From contig CALLDR010000123.1 of assembly GCA_937997955.1 (NCBI GenBank), positions 1-21,519 of the forward strand: a DNA stretch of 21,519 bases, read 5' to 3'. The notes beneath the pieces were generated by a model. That model was not told where the DNA came from and did not search any database. It saw only the letters and a program-made list of their open reading frames with translations. Below are positions 14,288 through 19,981 of the stretch, piece by piece (the first letter of the stretch is position 1; the number at the start of each line of letters is the position of its first letter). This stretch comes from an uncultured Emergencia sp. (lineage in GTDB: Bacteria > Bacillota > Clostridia > Peptostreptococcales > Anaerovoracaceae). A program made the translations under genes and the position numbers.

Positions 14288-15217
14288 CTAGTACACTTCG
14301 CGCACCGCCCGGACGATGTCCGCCGCGGTCATGCCGTACTTTTCTTTCAATTCATCTGGTTTGCCGGATTCCCCGTATGTATCGTGCTGGCCTACCATTT
14401 CCACTCTGACCGGGCACTTTCTGCACAGGACCTCCGCCACCGCGCTGCCCAGTCCGCCGACGATGGAGTGCTCTTCCGCCGTCACGATGCGGCCGGTCTC
14501 CTTTGCCGCCTCTATGATGATGTCTTCGTCCAGCGGCTTGATGGTATGCATGTCGATGACCCGCACGTCGATGCCCTCTTCCGCCAGCTGAGAGGCCGCC
14601 AGCATGGCTTCCGCCACCATGATGCCGGTGGCGATGACCGTCACGTCTCTGCCCGGGCGCAGCACATTTCCCTTGCCCAGCCTGATGTCCGCCGTCTCGT
14701 CATAGAACACCGGCACGGCTGCTCTGCCCAGTCTCACATAAGCCGGACCGTCAAAGTCCACCACCTGCTTCAGCAGCAGCCTGGCGCTGACGCCGTCAGA
14801 AGGGTTGACCACGGTCATGCCCGGAATGGTCCTCATCAGCGCCAGATCCTCGAAGGTCTGATGGCTGGCGCCGTCCTCGCCTACGGTGATGCCCGCGTGA
14901 GTGGCGCAGATCTTTACATTGGCGCCGGTGTAGCCGATGGAGTTTCTGATGATCTCAAAGGCTCTGCCGGAGGCGAACATGGCGAAGGTCGACGCGCAGA
15001 CCACCTTGCCCGACAGGGCCAGGCCTGCGGCAGTGCCGTAAAGATTCTGCTCCGCGATACCCATATTGAAAAATCTCTCCGGATAGGTCTTGCTGAATTC
15101 GTTGGTCATGGTGGACTTGGAAAGGTCAGCGTCCATGACGACCAGATTCGGATTTTCCGCGCCGATCTCTACCAGCGCTTTGCCGTATGCGGCTCTCGTA
15201 GCCATTTTCTCTGCCAT
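14288..15217 (-). CDS. Transketolase, C-terminal subunit
   Basis: Together with the upstream gene this encodes a split transketolase, which moves two-carbon units between sugar phosphates in the non-oxidative pentose phosphate pathway. The 309-residue subunit carries the pyrimidine-binding domain, with MDADLSKS (28-35) and the catalytic glutamate E56 in GIAEQNLYG. HAGITVGEDGASHQ is the next conserved block, and the C-terminal domain has DMHTIKPLD and AEEHSIVGGLG. The ATG at 15215-15217 shares its A with the TAA of the partner gene (TAATG) and has GGAGG 9 bases upstream. An ATG at 15223 is too close to that site. The 1-base overlap should keep the subunits equal. An 11-base tandem duplication surrounds the stop codon. 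Confidence 0.95.
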   Translation of the reverse strand: MAEKMATRAAYGKALVEIGAENPNLVVMDADLSKSTMTNEFSKTYPERFFNMGIAEQNLYGTAAGLALSGKVVCASTFAMFASGRAFEIIRNSIGYTGANVKICATHAGITVGEDGASHQTFEDLALMRTIPGMTVVNPSDGVSARLLLKQVVDFDGPAYVRLGRAAVPVFYDETADIRLGKGNVLRPGRDVTVIATGIMVAEAMLAASQLAEEGIDVRVIDMHTIKPLDEDIIIEAAKETGRIVTAEEHSIVGGLGSAVAEVLCRKCPVRVEMVGQHDTYGESGKPDELKEKYGMTAADIVRAVREVY

Positions 15218-16035
15218 TACCATGCACCTCCCAGTTCTTCTACTGCCAGTCTGGCTTCATCGTCGCTCGGCGCTTTGCCGTGCCAGCCGGCCTGGTCCTC
15301 CATGAAGGACACGCCTCTGCCCTTGTGGGTCCTGGCGATGATGGCCGTCGGCTTGCCCTTGCAGGCTCTCGCCTGGTCAAAGGCGTCAAAGATCTCCTCA
15401 AAGCTGTGTCCGTCGATGACGATGACGTTCCAGCCGAAGGCGGCGAATTTCTCATCGATGGGCTTCACAGTCATGACGTCGTCGTTGCGTCCGTCGATCT
15501 GCAGTCCGTTGAAGTCCACGATGGCTGTCAGGTTGTCCAGCTTATAGTGAGCGGCGGACATGGCCGCCTCCCAGACCAGGCCCTCCTGCAGCTCGCCGTC
15601 GCCCAGCAAAGTGTAGACGCGGCCCGGGTTGCCGTCCATTTTGTTGGCCAGCGCCATGCCGACGCTGACGGAAATGCCCTGGCCCAGGGAACCGGTGGAC
15701 ATTTCGATGCCCGGCACCTTGTGCATGTTGGGATGGCCCTGGAAACGGCTGCCCAGCTTCCGCAGGCTCATCATATCCTCCACAGGGAAATAACCTCTCT
15801 CTGCCAGCGCAGCGTACTGCACAGGACCGGCATGGCCCTTTGACAGGATAAACTTGTCACGGTCAGCCTTCTTCGGGTCGGCCGGGTCGATATTCATTTC
15901 TTTAAAGTACAGCGCTGTGACGATGTCAGCCGCGGAAAGGCTGCCGCCCGGATGTCCGGAGCCGGCACTATGTATGGCGCGGATGACGTCGATCCTGACC
16001 TTTGCGGCCAGTTCTTCATATGCTTTTATCTCCAT
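15217..16035 (-). CDS. Transketolase, N-terminal subunit
   Basis: This 272-residue subunit binds the thiamine diphosphate end of the cofactor. It has GSGHPGGSLSAADIV (25-39), KGHAGP (66-71, with H68), GHPNMHK (100-106), TGSLGQGIS, and the thiamine motif starting at GDG (145-147) and ending at the asparagine of DFNG (N176). HKGRGVSFMEDQAGWHGKAP closes the domain. I start at ATG 16035, preceded by GGAGG at 5 bases. The in-frame ATG at 16047 lies in ATGGAGG, so it contains that ribosome site rather than using one. Its C-terminal partner overlaps by one base. A strong GC hairpin lies just upstream, between this gene and mazF. Confidence 0.95.
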   Translation of the reverse strand: MEIKAYEELAAKVRIDVIRAIHSAGSGHPGGSLSAADIVTALYFKEMNIDPADPKKADRDKFILSKGHAGPVQYAALAERGYFPVEDMMSLRKLGSRFQGHPNMHKVPGIEMSTGSLGQGISVSVGMALANKMDGNPGRVYTLLGDGELQEGLVWEAAMSAAHYKLDNLTAIVDFNGLQIDGRNDDVMTVKPIDEKFAAFGWNVIVIDGHSFEEIFDAFDQARACKGKPTAIIARTHKGRGVSFMEDQAGWHGKAPSDDEARLAVEELGGAW

Positions 16036-16057
16036 TTTATCCTCCATATATTTTTAC

Positions 16058-16084
16058 GGGAGGACCGGCGCGGGCCGGCCTCCC
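16058..16084. other. Strong GC-rich hairpin between mazF and the transketolase genes
   Basis: GGGAGG-A-CCGGC and GCCGG-C-CTCCC form a long stem around a 4-base loop, with one bulged A. No T-run follows on the minus strand (GTAAAAATATAT comes next), so it is not a standard terminator. It ends 23 bases before the transketolase start and could stabilise the 5' end of a processed message or mark an mRNA cleavage boundary below mazF. Confidence 0.5.
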
Positions 16085-16098
16085 TTGATGATCAAAAA

Positions 16099-16461
16099 CT
16101 AAAAGGAACGATGCTTTGGATCAACGATGCCCAGACTGACGCTGAGGGCCTGGTCTACGCCCGGCATCTGCGCCTGGCTGAGGCATCCGATGTGTTCCTT
16201 CAATCTTTTCTTATCGATGGTACGAAGCTGTTCCAGCAGCACCACCGAATTTTTGCTGAGTCCGCCGTCGGCGGCTTCCAATTTCACATGGGTTGGCAAT
16301 TCTGCCTTTGTCTGAGATGTAATGGCAGCCACGATGATAGTCGGGCTGTATCGGTTTCCTACGTCGTTTTGTACTACAAGCACTGGTCTGACTCCCCCTT
16401 GTTCGGAGCCGACAACGGGACTTAGATCAGCAAAATAAAGGTCTCCCTTCTTCACTATCAA
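16099..16461 (-). CDS. ndoA: MazF/EndoA-type mRNA endoribonuclease toxin
   Basis: The enzyme cuts single-stranded RNA at short sequences. From the TTG at 16459-16461 it has 120 residues starting MIVKKGDLYFADLSPVVGSE, almost the B. subtilis EndoA N-terminus. R25 (GGVRPVLV) and T48 (AAITSQ) fall exactly at the EndoA catalytic positions, and VVLLEQLRTIDKKRL follows. AAGGAG lies 8 bases before this TTG; a GTG at 16470 is too close to the site. The gene starts 12 bases after nnrD. The usual EndoAI ribbon-helix-helix antitoxin gene, normally directly upstream, is absent: the preceding frame is fully used by nnrD. Either the antitoxin is encoded elsewhere or this MazF is kept in check differently. 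Confidence 0.95.
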   Translation of the reverse strand: MIVKKGDLYFADLSPVVGSEQGGVRPVLVVQNDVGNRYSPTIIVAAITSQTKAELPTHVKLEAADGGLSKNSVVLLEQLRTIDKKRLKEHIGCLSQAQMPGVDQALSVSLGIVDPKHRSF

Positions 16462-16473
16462 GTCCAACACTCC

Positions 16474-17331
16474 TTATAAAAGTTCTTTTATGGCAAAGGG
16501 CACGTAATTTGCTATATCGCTGGCCGTTAAGCCGTATTCTCCAGTCTGTTCCGCCGCCAGATCTCCTGACAGTCCGTGCAGGAACACCCCTGCCCTGGCC
16601 GCTGAGAACGGGTCAAGGCCCTGGCCCGCCAGTGAGGTGATGACGCCGGTCAGCACATCACCACTGCCGGCAGTCGCCATGCCGGGGTTACCTGTAGTAT
16701 TAGTATATGCCTCTCCGTCCGGATCGGCAACCAGAGTGCCTGCTCCTTTTACGACTGCGACGCAGCCGTAGGCTTTCATCAAAGCCTCGGCAACGGCTTC
16801 CTTTGATGCCTCGCCCTTTTCGTCCGCAGGCCAGCCGCGGTCAAGCAGCCGCTTTGCCTCGCCGATATGCGGCGTCATGATCACCTGCGCCCGGGCCGCT
16901 TTCACCAGCTGCCGCAGCCTGCTGTCGCCAGCCACAGTGTTGAGCCCGTCCGCGTCGATCACCACGGTTTTCGTATATTCCCGGAGAACCCGCTCCAAGA
17001 TGCGCTTTGTTCTTCTACCAACTCCCATTCCCGGGCCTATCGCCACTGCGTCAAACGCGGACAGGTCCCCTTTGATCTTGTCCCACGTGATACAGGTGGC
17101 CTCCGGAACGGAAATCTGCAGTACCGGAAAGATCTGCCTCGCTGTGCAGACCTTCACCAGGCCGCTTCCGCATTTGATCGCCGCGCGGGCCGCGAAGACA
17201 GCGGCTCCCGCCATCTCCTTTGAGCCTGCGATGATCAGGACTCTGCCGCAGTCCCCCTTATGTATCTCCCTGGGACGTGTTCTGATAACAGTATTGGCAA
17301 AAGTCCGGTCAGTTAAACCTGTGATTTTCAT
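16474..17331 (-). CDS. nnrD: ADP/ATP-dependent NAD(P)H-hydrate dehydratase (NnrD / YjeF C-terminal domain)
   Basis: NnrD repairs damaged hydrated NADH and NADPH using ADP or ATP. The 285-residue protein belongs to the ribokinase-like fold: KGDCGRVLIIAGSKEMAGA (25-43), AIGPGMGVG, VIDADGLN, TPHIGEAKRLL, and the phosphate loop TGNPGMATAGSGDVLTGVIT. The N-terminal NnrE epimerase domain often fused to it is absent, and no separate nnrE is in the window. The ATG at 17331 directly follows the TAA of the lipoprotein gene, whose last codons give the ribosome site AAGGTG. The gene is 12 bases upstream of mazF. In related bacteria nnrD also lies near alr and mazEF, so the neighbourhood is partly conserved with alr and mazE missing. 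Confidence 0.95.
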   Translation of the reverse strand: MKITGLTDRTFANTVIRTRPREIHKGDCGRVLIIAGSKEMAGAAVFAARAAIKCGSGLVKVCTARQIFPVLQISVPEATCITWDKIKGDLSAFDAVAIGPGMGVGRRTKRILERVLREYTKTVVIDADGLNTVAGDSRLRQLVKAARAQVIMTPHIGEAKRLLDRGWPADEKGEASKEAVAEALMKAYGCVAVVKGAGTLVADPDGEAYTNTTGNPGMATAGSGDVLTGVITSLAGQGLDPFSAARAGVFLHGLSGDLAAEQTGEYGLTASDIANYVPFAIKELL

Positions 17332-17808
17332 TTATTTTTTCACCTTGTCAAAAATCAGTGTCATTTTCTCTCCGTTTTCCGGATCGGTGTAGGTCAGAAG
17401 GAGCTTGGTCTCCGACTTCAGCTGATAGGTCAGCGTCTGGTCCGGCTCCATGGAATCCCACACAGACGGCGGATCAAAGTCCGCCCGGTCCACATCGGCA
17501 AGCTGCACTACCCCGTCCTCTGGAAACAGGAGCTTTCCCGCTATGCCCGGATTTCCGGCCTCGGCGTCGTACATCTCAAAGGAGCCGCCGGAGGATATCT
17601 TCAGATGCAGATACCCCACATAGCAGTCGGGAACTCCCAGGGGATTGTCCTCACACTCCCACGCCCCCGCCAGGATCTCCATGGCCTGGGCGCGGACCTC
17701 CTCGTTTTCCACTGTGCAGACGGCCCTCTGCTCCTCTCCGCATCCGCAGAGCATGGCGAGCAAAAGACAAAGCAGGCAAACAGCCATGCCGCTGTAAAAC
17801 TTTTTCAT
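17332..17808 (-). CDS. Small lipoprotein of unknown function
   Basis: The 158-residue protein has a lipoprotein signal peptide: MKKFYSGMAVCLLCLLLAML then C-G-C, so C23 would be lipidated and the protein held outside the membrane. The mature part has alternating strands, with ILAGAWECEDNPLGVPDCYV (about 45-64), HLKISSGGSFEMYDAEAG and a C-terminal ENGEKMTLIFDKVKK. The AGAWE-x-G-x-F-x-M-Y pattern resembles lipocalin-like domains that measure a weight or signal in secreted Firmicute proteins, but I cannot name a family. GAGGGAT lies about 6 bases before the ATG. It directly precedes nnrD with no gap and follows mgtE by 74 bases. Confidence 0.7.
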   Translation of the reverse strand: MKKFYSGMAVCLLCLLLAMLCGCGEEQRAVCTVENEEVRAQAMEILAGAWECEDNPLGVPDCYVGYLHLKISSGGSFEMYDAEAGNPGIAGKLLFPEDGVVQLADVDRADFDPPSVWDSMEPDQTLTYQLKSETKLLLTYTDPENGEKMTLIFDKVKK

Positions 17809-17841
17809 GTGTTATCCCTCTTCTCTCAATATCATAAATCT

Positions 17842-17891
17842 CAAAAATTATAGTCCATAGTCCCAAACTATAGTCCCAAAAATTATAATCC
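17842..17891. repeat. Imperfect tandem repeats overlapping the mgtE stop codon
   Basis: Related units CAAAAATTATAGTCC (17842-17856), CAAACTATAGTCC (17864-17876) and CAAAAATTATAATCC (17877-17891) lie in a row. The last contains the mgtE stop codon (TAA on the minus strand, 17883-17885). They look like duplications of the gene end. Confidence 0.6.
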
Positions 17892-19280
17892 CAGAAATAC
17901 CGACGCCATGGCGAAATAGATGGACAGGGCTACCATATCCGATACCGACGAAATGGCCGGGTTGGCGATCAGAGCCGGGTCCAGGTTCATCTTCTTTACC
18001 AGAAGCGGCACCATGCTGCCGAGCACCTTGCCGATGATGACGATGAGCAGCATAGCTGAACACACCGTCAGCGCGATGACAGGCTCCTGTCTGTCCAGCA
18101 GACAGACTCTGGCAAAGTTGAAGGTGCTGAGGATCACGCCGATCAAAGCGCCGATGCGGATCTCTTTCCACAGGATCTTCACCACGTCGGAGGTATCCAC
18201 CTCGTCGGTGGCCAGGCCGCGGATGATCAGGGTCGCCGCCTGGGAACCCGTATTGCCGCCGGTGCCCATGAGCATCGGCATATAGGATACCAGACAGATG
18301 ATCTCGGACAGCCGCCCTTCAAAATTGCTGATGATCAGTCCGGTAAAGATATACGCCACCATCAGGATCAGCAGCCAGGGAAGCCGGTTCAGCGCGTGCT
18401 GCCAGACAGACTTGTCCAGATATCCTTTGTCCGAATTCTCGAAGTCGATGACGCCGTTCATTCTCTCGATATCCTCGGTGGCCTCCTCTTCCATGACGTC
18501 CAGAATATCGTCGACGGTGATGATGCCTACCAGCCGGTGTTCGTTGTCGACGACAGGGATCGCCAGAAAGCCGTATTTCTTAAAGTCCTCAGAGACCTCC
18601 TCCTGGTCCTCGTAAACGTTTTCCCATACGTAGTCTGTACGCATGATATCCTTGATCCTGGTCTGATCGTCGGTGATGACCAGGGTGCTCAGGGACACGA
18701 TGCCGATCAGCTTTCTTCCGCTGTCCTTGACGTAACAGGTATAGATGGTCTCCGCGTCCATGCCTACTTCTTTGATGTATTCCAGCGCCTCCCCTACGGT
18801 CCAGTCCTTCTGCAGGCTGATGTAGTCCGGCGTCATCAGGCTGCCCGCGCAGGTGTCCGGATAGTTGAGGAAGGTGTTGATCAGCTTTCGCTCGTTCTTC
18901 GGCGTCTTTTCCAGGATCTTGTCGACCACGTTGGCCGGCAGCTCCTCCAGAATGTCGATCTTATCGTCAAAGTCCATTTCCTGGACGATGAAGTTGATTT
19001 CCTTATCGGTAATGCCGTTTACGATCGCGACCTGGTCGTCGGACGGCAGCTCTGAGAACACCTCTACGGAGGTGTCCTTCGGCAGCAGGCGGAACAAGAT
19101 GATGGTCATCTCGATTTCCATTTCCTCGGTGACCTCTTCCAGCAGCTCCGCGATGTCTACCGCGTTATATTTCAGTAATTCGTCTCTGGCCTGGAAGTAG
19201 CGTTTCTCTTCCAGGAATTCCAGAATTTTCTCCAGCGATTCCTCCATGAGGATATCGGTGTCGACAGCTTTGTTATCCAT
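17883..19280 (-). CDS. mgtE: Magnesium transporter MgtE
   Basis: MgtE is a dimeric magnesium channel in the cytoplasmic membrane, gated shut by cytosolic magnesium. The 465-residue protein has the N domain (about 15-135, with ELPSDDQVAIVNGI and LEELPANVVDKIL), two CBS domains (about 145-262, with AGSLMTPDYISL and AIPVVDNEHRLVGIITVDDI), the plug helix, and a membrane domain from about 292 with five segments. MLMGTGGNTGSQAATLIIRG is the conserved transport motif, and NPAISSVSDMVALSIYF lines the pore end. The ribosome site is weak (GGGGT about 8 bases before the ATG). No promoter fits between the start and the terminator 44 bases upstream, so expression seems to need readthrough from the leader. 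Confidence 0.97.
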   Translation of the reverse strand: MDNKAVDTDILMEESLEKILEFLEEKRYFQARDELLKYNAVDIAELLEEVTEEMEIEMTIILFRLLPKDTSVEVFSELPSDDQVAIVNGITDKEINFIVQEMDFDDKIDILEELPANVVDKILEKTPKNERKLINTFLNYPDTCAGSLMTPDYISLQKDWTVGEALEYIKEVGMDAETIYTCYVKDSGRKLIGIVSLSTLVITDDQTRIKDIMRTDYVWENVYEDQEEVSEDFKKYGFLAIPVVDNEHRLVGIITVDDILDVMEEEATEDIERMNGVIDFENSDKGYLDKSVWQHALNRLPWLLILMVAYIFTGLIISNFEGRLSEIICLVSYMPMLMGTGGNTGSQAATLIIRGLATDEVDTSDVVKILWKEIRIGALIGVILSTFNFARVCLLDRQEPVIALTVCSAMLLIVIIGKVLGSMVPLLVKKMNLDPALIANPAISSVSDMVALSIYFAMASVFLGL

Positions 19281-19324
19281 TGGTCGTTACCCCGCTTTCT
19301 TCGGTATTTCCCTGCCTGATGCAG

Positions 19325-19355
19325 AAAAAACTTCTGGCGGGTTCGCCCGGCGGAA
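19325..19355 (-). terminator. Intrinsic terminator/attenuator between the leader ORF and mgtE
   Basis: On the minus strand TTCCGCCGGG (19346-19355) pairs with CCCGCCAGAA (19332-19341) around a CGAA loop, with one mismatch. It is followed by G and six T (19325-19330). The 5' arm begins one base after the leader ORF stop codon (19357-19359), and the T-run ends 44 bases before the mgtE ATG. The sequence ATGCAG just before the stop codon can also pair with CTGCAT just after the T-run, so alternative or extended folds are possible. Confidence 0.75.
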
Positions 19356-19356
19356 T

Positions 19357-19668
19357 CTATTTGCTGCATGAAGACAGGGATCGTTTTGCTTCCATGAATT
19401 TTGGATCCACGATAAAGCTCTGATCGACGACGCTTAGGCCGATAAGTCTTTGATCGATGAAGCTTTGATGGATAAAGCTCTGATGAATAAGCCTTTGATC
19501 GACAAAGCTATGACCGATAAAGCCTGGCTTGACGCAGCCCTGATCGATGAATCCTGGGTCCATGATGAAATTTTGACGCATGAACTGCCCCGGCTGCTGC
19601 AACAGCTCTGCCGCGGCCATGCTGGTTATGTGATATTTGCTTTGTTTAGAGGCAGGCCCGTTATCCAT
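19357..19668 (-). CDS. Leader ORF encoding pentapeptide repeats, upstream of mgtE
   Basis: This 103-residue ORF starts at ATG 19668 with AAAGGA 9 bases upstream and a strong promoter before it, so translation is likely. The N-terminus is MDNGPASKQSKYHITSMAAA. From about residue 34 to 93 the protein consists of five-residue units close to Q-S-F-I-D (for example QRLIH, QSFIH, QSFID), and it ends KRSLSSCSK. There is no signal peptide. The pattern does not match the A(D/N)LxX pentapeptide family. Unit-to-unit changes are often synonymous in this frame (CAA/CAG, TTT/TTC, ATC/ATT, AGG/AGA), which argues that the peptide itself is selected. The stop codon abuts the terminator, so a regulatory leader-peptide role for mgtE is the simplest reading. 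It may also be a small protein in its own right. Confidence 0.6.
   Translation of the reverse strand: MDNGPASKQSKYHITSMAAAELLQQPGQFMRQNFIMDPGFIDQGCVKPGFIGHSFVDQRLIHQSFIHQSFIDQRLIGLSVVDQSFIVDPKFMEAKRSLSSCSK
19396..19578. repeat. 15-bp minisatellite inside the mgtE leader
   Basis: About eleven imperfect 15-base units lie in tandem. Clear units start at 19414, 19429, 19444, 19459, 19474, 19489, 19504, 19519, 19534 and 19549, and weaker units flank them. A plus-strand consensus is AAAGCTTTGATCGAT. The period is a multiple of three and keeps the minus-strand frame open. There are no spacers, so this is not a CRISPR array. The units carry AAGCTT- and ATCGAT-like self-complementary words, so the RNA could fold on itself. 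Confidence 0.85.
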
Positions 19669-19708
19669 GTCTTCACATCCTTTCGTATAGTACTTGCTCT
19701 AACGTCTT

Positions 19709-19738
19709 ATTATACAACATACCATCTCAGATTTGCAA
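19709..19738 (-). promoter_or_regulatory. Promoter of the leader ORF and mgtE
   Basis: On the minus strand TTGCAA (19733-19738) and a perfect TATAAT (19709-19714) are 18 bases apart. The -10 lies 40 bases before the leader ORF ATG. It is divergent from the gdhA promoter, with about 145 bases between the two -35 elements that hold no recognisable gene. Confidence 0.75.
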
Positions 19739-19883
19739 CCTCTTCACCGGGAATTTTGAACTATTTTCGCAAGATACGACCTGCTCCGCCACGGCGCCCC
19801 TGCCTTTTCCCTTCTCCGACAGGCTTTAACAATGTACAGAGTGAAATCATTGAAATTTCAGCTGTCTTTCACCAAGAAAACAG

Positions 19884-19912
19884 TTGACTATTTTTTGCCA
19901 AAATGTTATATT
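19884..19912 (+). promoter_or_regulatory. Promoter of gdhA
   Basis: TTGACT (19884-19889) and TATATT (19907-19912) have an ideal 17-base spacer. The leader to the gdhA ATG is about 60 bases and AT-rich. Just upstream, GTGAAATCATTGAAATTTCA (from 19839) has short GAAAT/ATTTC inverted elements that could be an operator. Confidence 0.75.
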
Positions 19913-19981
19913 GAAAATAACGGCGACAATATTTACAAATTCTAAAACTAAATTTTTAATGAGAGAAAAGAGGAGATCGAA

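Noticed and set aside
16462..17331. Hidden MazE/EndoAI antitoxin ORF overlapping nnrD
   Set aside because: No ribbon-helix-helix-like frame with a ribosome site was found on the minus strand within nnrD; the region is fully explained by nnrD motifs.
19396..19578. CRISPR array
   Set aside because: The period is only 15 bases with no spacers and no cas genes nearby.
19281..19702. M-box magnesium riboswitch before mgtE
   Set aside because: I could not find the conserved M-box segments by eye; the leader is occupied by the repeat ORF. A covariance-model search would settle it.
19450..19887. Plus-strand open frame through the 15-bp repeats
   Set aside because: No ribosome site or promoter points that way, repeat differences change amino acids on this strand, and a TAG lies in the second unit. 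The minus-strand reading is better supported.
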